DNA from: Apodospora peruviana
Taxonomy: Eukaryota > Ascomycota > Sordariomycetes > Sordariales > Lasiosphaeriaceae
Reading direction: 5' to 3'
Length of the DNA stretch: 64,000 nucleotides
Assembly: GCA_033439685.1 (NCBI GenBank)
Contig: JAUEDM010000007.1
Coordinates: forward strand, 1,984,001 to 2,048,000
Shown here: positions 1-9,966 of the stretch, in pieces
Position numbering within the stretch: position 1 is the first letter of the stretch
Layout of the letters: each line of letters starts with the position of its first letter
Notes under the pieces: generated by a model
Seen by the model: only the letters and a program-made list of their open reading frames with translations
The model's database searches: none
Told to the model about the DNA's origin: nothing
Position numbers and translations under genes: made by a program

Positions 1-813
1 CGCCGTCCAGGACTCAAGGATCTTGCGGGCCCACTTATCTGCAAGCTCCATTGAAATTGATTAGCCAGTTGCTAGTGGGCGTTTGCACACCCCCGATTTC
101 CAGCACGCCAGTGCGTCCCATGGCTCCAAAAAGTCCCACTTCCTCACATTAACAGAACCAGCCCACCCACTTTCCTCTTCTCTCGACTTCCCGGTTCACA
201 CCCTCCCGCCAAACAGAACCTCTCCACGTCGAAGCCTTTCTCTTCTTTGCTGCTTCAACGGCGAACCTACGGTCGCGGCGATATTATTGCCATCATAATT
301 GTCGTTTGGGTTTCAATCATCCATCACCGGCGCGCCGTCGATTGTGTCGGAGAAGGTCTCGGTATCAATCAATCAAAGTAAGTTGGAAACTTTGTTCATG
401 TGCTGGCGCTGCCGTTCCTCTTCTGCGACCCGCTCGACCCATTAAATGTTCAACCATCACGCCTCGCCAACCAACCCATGCTGTTTTGGCTTCGAGCAAA
501 CGAGATACGCTTCCACTTCCAGCAAGACCGTTTTTCAGTGATGCGGTCAATTGTCAACATTGCACCTCAAACCGCCCTGAGCTGAAGGAGGCTCAATGAC
601 CCGATCAGGCGATCGCCTATTTTCGCCATTCGCCCACCGCGGGCGGCCTACCTGTCTCCCCACCGACCTTCCTTCCGGCCTCCAGAATGGCGACCGTCAC
701 CTCCAACCCAAAACACCATGACTGACGCGTGCTTTATCAATAGAATACTACAGTAGTCCCCTCAACCTATCCAGGCCCTAAATCATCGCCGTTGCCGACG
801 ACAGCTTGTCAAG
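1..813. other. Upstream region and leader of gna-1
   Basis: No coding gene is supported here. The stretch is pyrimidine-rich towards the gna-1 start, as expected for a fungal promoter and leader. A perfect GTAAGT donor at 378-383, a CTGAC branch-like sequence near 721-726 and AG acceptors near 741-753 would fit a long 5' UTR intron. This is inference only. Short open frames here have no recognisable protein character. Confidence 0.5.
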
Positions 814-2055
814 ATGGGTTGTGGAATGAGCACGGAGGAGAAGGAGGGCAAGGCCCGGAACGAGGAGATCGAGAACCAATTGAAGCGAGATCGCATGCAA
901 CAACGCAATGAAATCAAGATGCTACTTCTGGGTAGGTGGAATCTCGACGCCATCGTTGGCGCGACATCCGGCGGTCTCCTCTGATGGCTTACAAATGTGC
1001 GCAGGTGCTGGTGAATCCGGAAAGTCGACCATTTTGAAACAGATGAAGCTCATCCACGAGGGTGGTTATTCGCGCGACGAACGGGAATCATTCAAGGAAA
1101 TCATCTTCAGCAACACAGTCCAGTCCATGCGCGTGATTCTCGAGGCCATGGAGTCGCTCGAGCTACCGCTTTCCGACGCAAGGATGGAGTACCACGTCCA
1201 GACCATCTTTATGCAGCCTGCACAGATCGAAGGCGATGTCCTCCCGCCAGAGGTTGGCAATGCTATCGAGGCCCTTTGGAGGGATGGTGGTGTCCAGAGC
1301 TGTTTCAAGCGATCTAGAGAGTATCAGTTGAACGACTCTGCGCGATAGTATGACTAACTCGTCGCTTACCCCCAATCGCTGTTTGCTAATGATTTACCAG
1401 CTACTTCGATAATATCGCCCGCATTGCGGCCCCAGATTACATGCCCAACGATCAGGACGTGCTAAGGTCTCGTGTCAAGACAACTGGTATTACGGAGACC
1501 ACCTTTATCATTGGCGACCTCACGTACCGGATGTTCGACGTTGGTGGCCAACGTTCTGAGCGTAAGAAGTGGATCCATTGCTTTGAGAACGTCACCACTA
1601 TCCTCTTCCTCGTGGCCATCTCCGAATACGACCAGCTTCTGTTCGAGGACGAGACTGTCAACCGCATGCAAGAAGCTCTTACTCTTTTCGACTCCATTTG
1701 CAATTCGAGGTGGTTCATCAAGACCTCCATCATCCTCTTCCTGAATAAGATCGATCGATTCAAGGAGAAGCTGCCTGTCAGCCCGATGAAGAACTATTTT
1801 CCCGACTACGAGGGAGGTGACGACTATGGCGCCGCATGCGACTACATTCTCAACCGCTTCGTCAGCTTGAACCAGCACGAGACGAAGCAGATCTACACTC
1901 ATTTCACATGCGCGACGGACACGACACAAATCCGCTTCGTCATGGCGGCCGTAAATGGTAAGTTTTTATAAGCAGTTTCTACTTTACAACTAGGTGCTGA
2001 CTTGTTTGTAGATATTATCATCCAGGAGAACCTACGCCTTTGCGGCTTGATCTAA
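814..2055 (+). CDS. gna-1: Heterotrimeric G protein alpha subunit, Gi-like group I (GNA-1)
   Basis: This encodes the GTP-binding alpha subunit that couples plasma-membrane receptors to cAMP and MAPK signalling; in filamentous ascomycetes it controls growth, conidiation, female fertility and stress responses. The CDS is joined from 814-931, 1005-1347, 1401-1957 and 2012-2055, with three short introns, and gives 353 residues, the usual length. The protein starts MGCGMS, so it has the Gly2 myristoylation and Cys3 palmitoylation sites. The P-loop GAGESGKS, the switch I arginine in RSRVKTTG, switch II DVGGQRSERKKW, NKID and TCATDT are all present. It ends CGLI, the Gi-type tail. The sequence is close to identical with Neurospora GNA-1 as I know it. 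The first intron splits the P-loop glycine codon. The gene is intact. Confidence 0.97.
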
Positions 2056-2714
2056 ATGATAACTTCAACCCAATCTCGCGTGCCCCGCTCGATAGGACTG
2101 AGCCGGTCTTACTAGTATTCTGACAACGAACAGTCGCTGACCCCTTATACCCTACGGAATGGCCGCCGATATTCAAAGGTTCGGGCGTCTGGCGGCATAT
2201 ATTCGCGTATTCGGCCGGTCTCGAACTGGCCTGTCAGCTAACCATATCGGGCCGGGGATTTGTACCACAACCTTGGAGGCATCCAAGGAAACATTTGCAT
2301 TTTGAGGAGGAACCAGTGAGGAGGGAGGCTTACATATCCTGTTTAATTCTGGCACTTGATCGTCGCTTTTTTTTTTTTCTTTGTTGTCTTGTATGGTCCT
2401 TTATATTTTCGGCTCTCTCCCCCTCCCCAAGCAAGGCGACATGAGGAGCGCAACTCTCCTTCCTTAGCTGGATGATTACGGCGTGAGTTATGGTCTTGAT
2501 TTCGCGTTTTTGGGTTTTCCTTTTCATCCCTTTCTGTTACGAGAAGCAATATGGTGGGGAATCGACTTCGAATGGAGGGAAAGCGGAGACCGAAGGAGAG
2601 GCAACATCAAAGTGGAAGGAAGATGGGATAAGAAAATCGGGGCAGGCTGAGGCTCACGACGATCGATGTAATCGATCATGATGCCAGTCAGTCGAAACAA
2701 AGCATTTTGCGTGT

Positions 2715-2754
2715 GAATGCGAATGCGAATGCGAATGCGAATGCGATGCGAATG
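2715..2754. repeat. Hexanucleotide array (GAATGC)n
   Basis: About six units of the hexamer GAATGC run in tandem, with the penultimate unit shortened to GATGC. The array lies about 660 bp downstream of the gna-1 stop, in non-coding sequence. It is a simple microsatellite, likely length-polymorphic. Confidence 0.9.
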
Positions 2755-3662
2755 AAGAAGCATATATACCAAATTCAGGTTTCTCTTTTTTTATCACAGT
2801 GATTCCTGTGTTTATTTGTTACAATCTTTTCTATGCGTTTTTACTCTTTCTATATATTTATTGTGTTGTTATCGAGCCTCTCGGGGCGATGAGCGGCGGT
2901 TCAAGGGTTCCAAAACTGGGTTTGGCTTGGATTGGTTGACTGTTTGACTGTGACAGGTGCCGAAAACATCACGACGTACCACAGCTGAACTTTTCTTTAG
3001 GAAGAGCAGATACGTCTCTCGCGACGCACACACATTCTCTCTGTTCTTAATTGAAAAGGGAGGATCTATAATAGCCTACTTTGAGTTACCGGTCGTTGTT
3101 AGTTGTTTGACTGCGACTTTATTTGCGTAGATACCTTAACTGCCCAAGCTGCTTGTTGTTTCGTGTACCTTTTTTTCTCTCGTGATATCAAATGATGTAT
3201 TCTATTTTGTGTGAGTAAGGTTTCTCCTGATTGCTGTGGATGAATACTAACTCTTACCTAGTTATTTACCTTCTATTTACTTCAATGCTCACCTACACGT
3301 ATCCGTATTGGAGAGAAGGACCTTGGATCTGTGGCTGCTCTCACCTGCCCATCGCTCCCTTGCCGCTCTGGTTGACTGCATACCCGCATAGGACAGTTGG
3401 GTTAAGGACCTAAGGTAGGTCAGCTTCCTCAGCAAATCACCACCACTTAGTGATCGTGGGATAATTTTACCGCTTCCCGGACACCTGCCCGGTAGTCTAA
3501 AACCAGACAGATAGGCGGACGAACATAGAGATCGACAGTATACATAGGTAGGTAGGTTGGTAGACGAGAAGGGTAACGCAAGAAGGCAAGGTAATGTACC
3601 CAGTATCCCACACCCAGGGCAATTATAAATCAGAAAAAAGCAAAATACAATACTCCCGAACC

Positions 3663-3690
3663 CATCCGTCCATCCATCCATCCATCCATC
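3663..3690. repeat. Tetranucleotide array (CATC)n
   Basis: Seven CATC-like units, one of them altered to CGTC, lie about 280 bp beyond the 3' end of the lectin gene. It is a simple repeat. Confidence 0.85.
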
Positions 3691-3972
3691 AGAAACGCAA
3701 CGCCATGCAATAATAGTAAATAAACATCAACAAACCCCAACATATCACTCGCTTCAAACTCAGTCGTCCTGTTGTCGTGCTCCTCCTCTTTCTGCTACCC
3801 TAGGTAACTTACCAATTTACCACAGCGCTGACGGAGCTCATAGCTGTCTGGTTTGGTAGGCGAAGCAGCTTAACCCAATACTCAAAATTCATATAAATGA
3901 AAATAAACGACACAGCAGGCTACAAACGGATTTTTAAAAACAAAAACCCGAACTTATAGATATATACAAATT

Positions 3973-5406
3973 CTACAAATACTTTTTGGGCATCGATTTT
4001 CTCTTCTTGTACCATACATACCCAGCCACTAGCAGCACCTGCCCGCCGATGATCACCATAATTAATTTGGTGTGCCCGGGTGCGGCATGTACTTTCACGT
4101 GTTCGTGCAGCGACTCGTGCTTGTCCGTGACGTGATTCTTGACCGCGTTCTCCGAGTCCTGGACTTTGGCCCAGACGTCCTTGCGCACTTTGCCGAGCTC
4201 CTTCTCCAAGCTCTGGATTTTGTTTTCGAGCGTCTCGATCCGGTCCAGCTTGGTCATGAGGCCTTTGAGTTCGCCGATCATGATGGACACCTCCTCGTGG
4301 CGCTGCTCGCCGATGGACTGCGCCTGGGCGACCTGGCGGAAGATGGTGGACAGGTGGTGGTTCACACTCTGGAGGCGGTTGTGGAGGTCGGCGAACTGTG
4401 CGCGCGAGGAGGTGATCTTGTCCGCTTCCTGGTCCGGAATCTTGGTGTCGTAGGGGTCGTCCGGGATCGGAGCCTGGGGCGCTTTTTGGCCGAAGCGGCC
4501 GTAGATGTTCTGTTGCTGGTCGGGGGGCTGCTGCTGCTGTTGGTTGGCTTGGCTACCCCCGGGCGGTGGCTGCTCTTGGGCTTGGCCATAGCCGCCGCCA
4601 TGTTCGTTGCCGGAGCTGCCCTGGGTCTTGCTGTCGTCGGTGAGGACAACCATCTTGAAGACCTCGAAGGAATCTGGGGTGTCGGCGGAGGCTGCGCTGA
4701 TGCCGAAGTTGTAGCCGGTCGGAAGCTTGATCTTTTCGCTCTCGAAGCAGAGGTGGCTGTCGACTTCAACTTGGAACTTGGCGTCGGTTTGACGCAGCTT
4801 GATCTGCAGAGGGCGGCCGAGGTTGCGGTAGGCGAACTGACAGTGGCCGAAGGCGAGGCTGTCGACGTTGTGGTGGGCCATGTAGTCGGTCGTGCCGTCG
4901 TTGAGAAAGCCACGGATCATGCCGCTCGTGCCGCCGTGCTGGTCGATCACCAGCCCCAGACCCTCGAACTTGCCGACGGTGTAGATGCTGCGCGACCCGA
5001 CGCTGTGGGCGCCGTCGCGCACCAGCCAGATGTTCATGTTGCCGCTGCCTCTTTCTTGGCCATTGGCCCGGAATTCGACGTCCATGATCCATGTCTGGTG
5101 TTGCATCTGCTTGTCGGCCCATACCGCACCACGCTGGTTCCCGGGCATGGGCGGGGTGAGAATGACTTTATTAGAGAGAAGCTCGGGGACCCCAGGGCGG
5201 CCCTGCATGGAGAAGTTGGGGATGCTGTTTTGGCCCTCTGGACTTATCCTGTAGAGGACGCAGATTAGTAACCGTATTCCTCCCTTACGCCGCAAGGGCA
5301 AGACATACCTGACGCCATAGCCAAAACTGAGTTCATTGACCAGATATTGAGCGTGCGTCTGCGCTACGCTCGTAACGAGCGCAGCCGCGCTGAATAACAA
5401 GCGCAT
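3973..5406 (-). CDS. L-type (legume-like) lectin, ERGIC-53/Emp47-type cargo receptor
   Basis: This is a type I membrane lectin that binds high-mannose N-glycans on cargo and cycles between ER and Golgi. The coding exons are 5406-5309 and 5248-3973, giving 457 residues. The 60-bp intron has a GTATGT donor and is a multiple of three without an in-frame stop, so it could be misread as coding. Residues 1-20 form a signal peptide (MRLLFSAAALVTSVAQTHAQ). The lectin fold follows to about residue 240, including GLGLVIDQHGG and GMIRGFLNDGT. Next come a Q/P-rich linker, a coiled coil at about 335-415, one TM segment near 428-447 and the tail KKRKSMPKKYL. Its last four residues, KKYL, form a dilysine KKXX COPI retrieval signal. 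I chose the ATG at 5406 because a good signal peptide starts there; an in-frame ATG lies at 5481. The gene is head to head with alg8. Confidence 0.93.
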   Translation of the reverse strand: MRLLFSAAALVTSVAQTHAQYLVNELSFGYGVRYVLPLRRKGGIRLLICVLYRISPEGQNSIPNFSMQGRPGVPELLSNKVILTPPMPGNQRGAVWADKQMQHQTWIMDVEFRANGQERGSGNMNIWLVRDGAHSVGSRSIYTVGKFEGLGLVIDQHGGTSGMIRGFLNDGTTDYMAHHNVDSLAFGHCQFAYRNLGRPLQIKLRQTDAKFQVEVDSHLCFESEKIKLPTGYNFGISAASADTPDSFEVFKMVVLTDDSKTQGSSGNEHGGGYGQAQEQPPPGGSQANQQQQQPPDQQQNIYGRFGQKAPQAPIPDDPYDTKIPDQEADKITSSRAQFADLHNRLQSVNHHLSTIFRQVAQAQSIGEQRHEEVSIMIGELKGLMTKLDRIETLENKIQSLEKELGKVRKDVWAKVQDSENAVKNHVTDKHESLHEHVKVHAAPGHTKLIMVIIGGQVLLVAGYVWYKKRKSMPKKYL

Positions 5407-6188
5407 CGAGGGCAACCGCAGCAAGCTTGCTGTGGATAAACAATGCTGTATTCGTATTCGACGTAAGGGTAGTAAAGTCAATTAGAGGCCTGCGTCCAGA
5501 TATCAGGTAAGACAACGTGTTCGGCTTTTGTGGCCGGCTGATTATGACGGTTCTTCAAATGCGCTTCGTGTGGCGGTTGAGGACACTTTGCAACCAAAGT
5601 CGTCGACGGGCGACGGTGCGAGTGCAGATACCTACCTAGACAGCCAATGGTGGGGAATTAGCTGTACCTGTACTAATACCTGAATGATAGAACAAGTTCG
5701 AATGAGAGATTATTGGGTATATCGGAAGAAAAAAGAAGCGATATCCGATGATTATCTATTGTAAAAAGGCCACTGTCCGTATCTGATGCGGGGAACTGTG
5801 TTCCGTCCACGGAAGCTTCTAGTGGACGGGTTGTAGTGAGACTTCTTGGGTTGTGTCAGAGCTCTCCAAAAACAGAAGATAACAGCTCGCTGAAACCCAG
5901 TTCCATCGCCCCTGTAGAAGCTCGAGTTGGGGTCAGGAACAGGGGATTCGATCTTCAGCTCTGCGGGGAACGGTGTGGCTTGTCAACGGGCAACTGTGGC
6001 TTTGATCTCACCTAAATTAATTCAAGCTCTCTCCAAGTTTCTTGGGAGCGAAATCTGGCCCACTTCAACAGTGAGTGGACCGTGATATTTGTTGGCGAAG
6101 TTCCCCTGACTCGGAGTGTCGCTCGCAACAGCTGTTGTAACTTCCCGTTCTGCCTGACTGGAGTCCATGGCAACCCCGACATGTCTCG
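5407..6188. promoter_or_regulatory. Shared divergent promoter region of lectin and alg8
   Basis: These 782 bp separate the start codons of two divergently transcribed ER glycoprotein genes. No coding frame is convincing. ACCTA-type motifs occur near 5624-5640. A CAACGTGTTC sequence around 5514 partly resembles an unfolded-protein-response element but does not match the HacA consensus as I know it. Co-regulation is an inference from layout. Confidence 0.5.
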
Positions 6189-7753
6189 ATGGCTGAGTTC
6201 TACCCTTCCCTCGCGCAATGCGCGATAGTCGCCGCCGCGTTTAAGATTCTGCTCTTTCCAGCCTAGTAAGACGTCCATCTACTTTTTCGATTTGATTTTG
6301 ATTTATTGATTTCCCCCACCCAAACAGCAAATCTACAGATTTCGAGGTCCATCGCAACTGGCTGGCCATAACAAACTCACTTCCCCTCTGGGAGTGGTAT
6401 TACGAACAGACGTCGGAATGGACCCTCGACTACCCTCCCTTCTTCGCCTACTTCGAATGGGTCATGTCCCAGGTCGCGAAGCTAGCTGATCCGCATATGC
6501 TCCGCGTGTACAACGTCGAGTATGACAGCTGGCAGACGATATACTTCCAGCGCTTTACCGTCATCCTGACGGAGCTGCTTCTGGTCTACGCATTGCAGAT
6601 GTTTGAGGACTCATCGCACGGCGCGTCAAAACGGAGGGCTCGGGCAGCCGCCATCTCAATTCTGCTTTCCCCCGGGCTTCTCATTATCGACCACATCCAT
6701 TTCCAGTACAACGGCTGCATGTACGGCGTCCTGATTGCTTCCCTGGTTCTTGCCAGGAAGAAGTCGACGCTGCTGCTGAGCGGGCTCGTGTTCGCCGCCC
6801 TGCTGTGCATGAAGCATATCTACCTATATCTGGCGCCGGCATACTTTGTCTTCCTGCTTAGGACATACTGCCTATCTCCGAAATCGATCTTCAAGATTCA
6901 GTTCCTCAACTGTGTGAAGCTAGGGGCGGGGATTGGAGCAATCTTTGGAATCGCATTTGGACCCTTTGCCATCAAGGGCCAGATTCCCCAGATCCTTAGC
7001 CGACTCTTCCCCTTTTCACGGGGTCTATGCCATGCGTACTGGGCACCGAATGTGTGGGCCATATACTCCTTCATTGACAGGGTGTTGATTGTCCTCGCAC
7101 CCCGGATCGGCCTGTCAGTCAAGGCAGACTCGCTTCAGAGCGTCACCCGCGGCCTTGTCGGGGACACGTCGTTCGCTGTCCTCCCCGACATTGCGCCGCG
7201 GGTGTGCTTCGGATTGACTCTGCTGTTCCAGACAATTCCTTTGCTGAAACTCTTCTTCCAGCCGACTTGGGACAACTTCCTTGGCGCTGTTACCCTGTGC
7301 GGCTACGCATCCTTCCTCTTCGGCTGGCATGTGCACGAGAAGGCCATCCTCTTGGTCATCATCCCGTTCAGCCTCATCGCCGTGAAGGATCGGCGATACC
7401 TGGGCGCCTTCAGGCCCCTGGCAGTCGCAGGACACGTCTCGCTGTTTCCTCTGCTCTTCACGCCAGCCGAGTTCCCCATCAAGACCGTCTACACCATATT
7501 TTGGCTAGTTCTTTTCTTGATAGCGTTCGACCACCTGGCGCCGGCCTCAAACCGGACACGACTCTTCATCTTCGACCGGCTCAGCACGCTGTATATCACC
7601 GTTAGCATTCCGCTTATTTTGTACTGTTCGCTTGTCCACGGAATTGTGTTTGGGAAGAGCTACGAGTTTCTGCCGCTCATGTTTACAAGCTCGTACTCTG
7701 CAGTCGGCGTAGTCGGCAGCTGGGTGGGATTTCTGGTTGTGTATTTTACTTGA
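6189..7753 (+). CDS. alg8: Dolichyl-P-Glc:Glc1Man9GlcNAc2-PP-dolichol alpha-1,3-glucosyltransferase (ALG8)
   Basis: This ER membrane enzyme adds the second glucose to the lipid-linked oligosaccharide precursor for N-glycosylation, using dolichyl-phosphate glucose in the lumen. The exons are 6189-6265 and 6328-7753. The 62-bp intron splits the Tyr codon of the FPAYKSTDFEVHRNW block, giving 500 residues, normal for ALG6/ALG8 proteins. Conserved luminal features near the N-terminus are STDFEVHRNW, SLPLWEWYYEQTSEW and the DYPP motif, followed by HIHFQYNG. The rest is a string of hydrophobic membrane segments up to the C-terminus. The start ATG at 6189 gives a short segment (MAEFYPSLAQCAIVAAAFKI) that leads directly into the family signature. 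The gene is intact. Confidence 0.95.
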
Positions 7754-9966
7754 TAAAGCAAAACCGGGCAGATCTAAAGTCTATGACCTCGACTAGATCC
7801 AATTCACTGAGATTAAATTCATTTCTCATCTCTTTCCGCTATTCACTAACACTGTTCACTTAAGTCGACAACACTGTATTTGGCACTGTACTTCTGTCAG
7901 GATTGCCACGAAGTTCCGTAGTGCAGCCGAAGCTTTGCCGGCCGCGACTGCTGCTGCTTGTGACTTGTCAGCCTTGCAGATATGGGCTGGAAGCGGCAGG
8001 CATTGTTGATTTTGAGTTTCTTTTTAACGGGCACAATTGGACGGCCCGCAGCTTTTTGGCTTTGGGAAGGACCACCAAATATGTTGGTGGCACAACAAAC
8101 CGTGACTCTCTCACTTGTGGTCTCCCCCTCCGCAAACACCGTGGCCACGCAGCAATAGAGCTGCAATTGAATTCGTTACCACCAGCGTATTAGTTGGCCT
8201 GGGGTTTAAGACGGGGACGTGATAGCAGCTCCCATGACTTACACGTTAGGCTACTAATACGACGCGTTTTGCTCTGACTATTAGGGTCCTTCACTTTATG
8301 TAAATATAAATACATTAGGTAAATGTCGATCACCGTCTGTCAACTAAGCCCTTTTCCGATCAGCTTGGCCAGTACATGCTTTCTTTGCCAATTGTCAGAT
8401 TTGTACCGACAGAATTGTCAGTTGGCAAAGAAAGGATTTTCATGCACAATTGACTGGAAAGGCGCTACAGCTGATCAATTGGCAACTGAATTTCGGGCAT
8501 GGTTGAGGGGATCTGAGTGAGATCCCTGAGCTTGCTAGCGCGGTGCCTTGCGGAGATGCGGCAGCGAGGCGCGTCGACAAAGAACGATTCACTGGGGAGC
8601 AGGTGTTGAGAGAGACATTGGCTGGTGTACCGGCGTGCATCAAACTAAAAAGCTACGTCGAGATAGTTTTGGTTTGCAGACTCTCGAATGCACCCCGGAA
8701 CGTAAGCTGTTAACGGCGTGCGAGCTAACAGTCATTGTTCACGGAAATGGAGGTAGCTTTTCATCTGCCATCCGGGGGCAGCCTCGAAAAAGGGTTGGTG
8801 GTCCTCCCCATCCATCCATCCCACGTTGTGACAACTGCGGGACCCCTACCCTCGGAAAACAAATTTTGAAAAGCGCGTTCAGGAGCATAAATAATTCAAA
8901 AATGAACCAATTTTGTCGGTCTCAACGTCTGGTAATAGCCACGGCTGTGGCGAGCACGGCGAGTACAAGAACGTTGGTGAATTGTCGCGATTGAACCGAC
9001 TAGTCAGTATGAATGTTTTCCTCGGGTGGTCGGGTGTGGACGAGGAGGAGGAGCCCTTTTTTGGGTCGGAGCTCGAGTGAAGCATGCCCCGTCCGCCCGT
9101 CCCTGCCTGGCGGGTCCGGACACCAGACCCAGACCCAGGACGCTACCGCTCCCATACCGCCAACGCCCGCCAAACTAGGGCGGGCCTATAACCATGGACC
9201 GTGTGTCTCCCCATTTTGCCCATTTGCCGTCCCTCTTCCAGGTTCTCCTCCTGGGGGCTGTTGTTGAACTTTTTTCCTCGTCCTCGGCCTCCGTCTCGTC
9301 CCGCCTCCTCCTCTCCTTTTTTTCCCTCCCACCTAACCTTGGCCACCTCAGGGACCGACCTGACCTCCAGCTTCGACCTGCAACTCCCCGCGTTCAGCTT
9401 TCTTTCTTTCACCACACAACGCACACCATATCCAGCGCGGCTGACCGCCTTCCACATACGCAGCAGGGGTACCGTCAACTTCCTTCGCTCCCGTGCCGGG
9501 CCGTGACCCTTCCGACCCAAGGGCACTTCCCTACCTGACCTCTCTCTTTCTCCCCTACACCCTCACTCTTCCGTCGCGCGCCGTCCCCCCTCTTCCTCTC
9601 TGTCAACATAGGCAGTCAAGGCGCACAGCAATCAGCTCTACCGCTCAAGTATCCAGTCGCATCTTGTTATTTTCTATCAGCCTTGCATGTAAGTGTCGCG
9701 CTCGCGCGAAGCCCCTACCGGCCCCACGAACCCTGCTTCTGCTCGACCACACAACTCTCTCCACCCAGGATCGAGACCTCAAACCACAACACCCGGTTTC
9801 TGGGGCACACCACCCACAACGCGTCCCACAATCGCCTTCCACCACCGGCGCCCACTGTCGCGCTTCGCTTCAGCTACTGCACTTATACTCGTGAGAGACG
9901 AGGCTGACCAGCCTTGCAGCAGCTTTTTCAATCCGCCCAAAGATCTAGCTCCGACTCGTCGCCGGC
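7754..9966. other. Spacer between alg8 and itc1, including the itc1 leader
   Basis: These 2.2 kb hold no recognisable gene. A 13-bp perfect inverted repeat lies at 8379-8434 and is listed separately. From about 9080 to 9966 the plus strand is strongly C/T-rich, as expected for the promoter and leader of itc1. Short open frames in that part have low-complexity P/S/R composition and are not credible proteins. Confidence 0.55.
8379..8434. repeat. 13-bp perfect inverted repeat (hairpin)
   Basis: The arms CTTTCTTTGCCAA (8379-8391) and TTGGCAAAGAAAG (8422-8434) are exact reverse complements separated by 30 nt. The separating segment itself has a direct repeat of AATTGTCAG beside each arm. It is seen directly in the sequence. 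It could be a regulatory hairpin or a remnant of a small mobile element. Confidence 0.75.

Larger units (their letters stand above)
2056..3972. other. Spacer between convergent gna-1 and lectin genes
   Basis: This 1.9-kb AT-richer stretch lies between two 3' ends. It holds the 3' UTRs, a GCGAAT-type hexamer array, a CATC array and several TAGGTA/ACCTA-like motifs (3411-3425, 3541-3565, 3797-3815). No coding gene is supported. Confidence 0.6.

Noticed and set aside
4072..5268. 398-codon open frame on the plus strand, antisense to the lectin gene
   Set aside because: It mirrors the lectin exon exactly, has repetitive L/V/G/A composition and no domain. GC-rich third positions of the real gene create such frames.
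5510..5522. Possible unfolded-protein-response element between lectin and alg8
   Set aside because: CAACGTGTTC matches only part of the yeast element and fails the CAN(G/A)NTG rule for fungal HacA.
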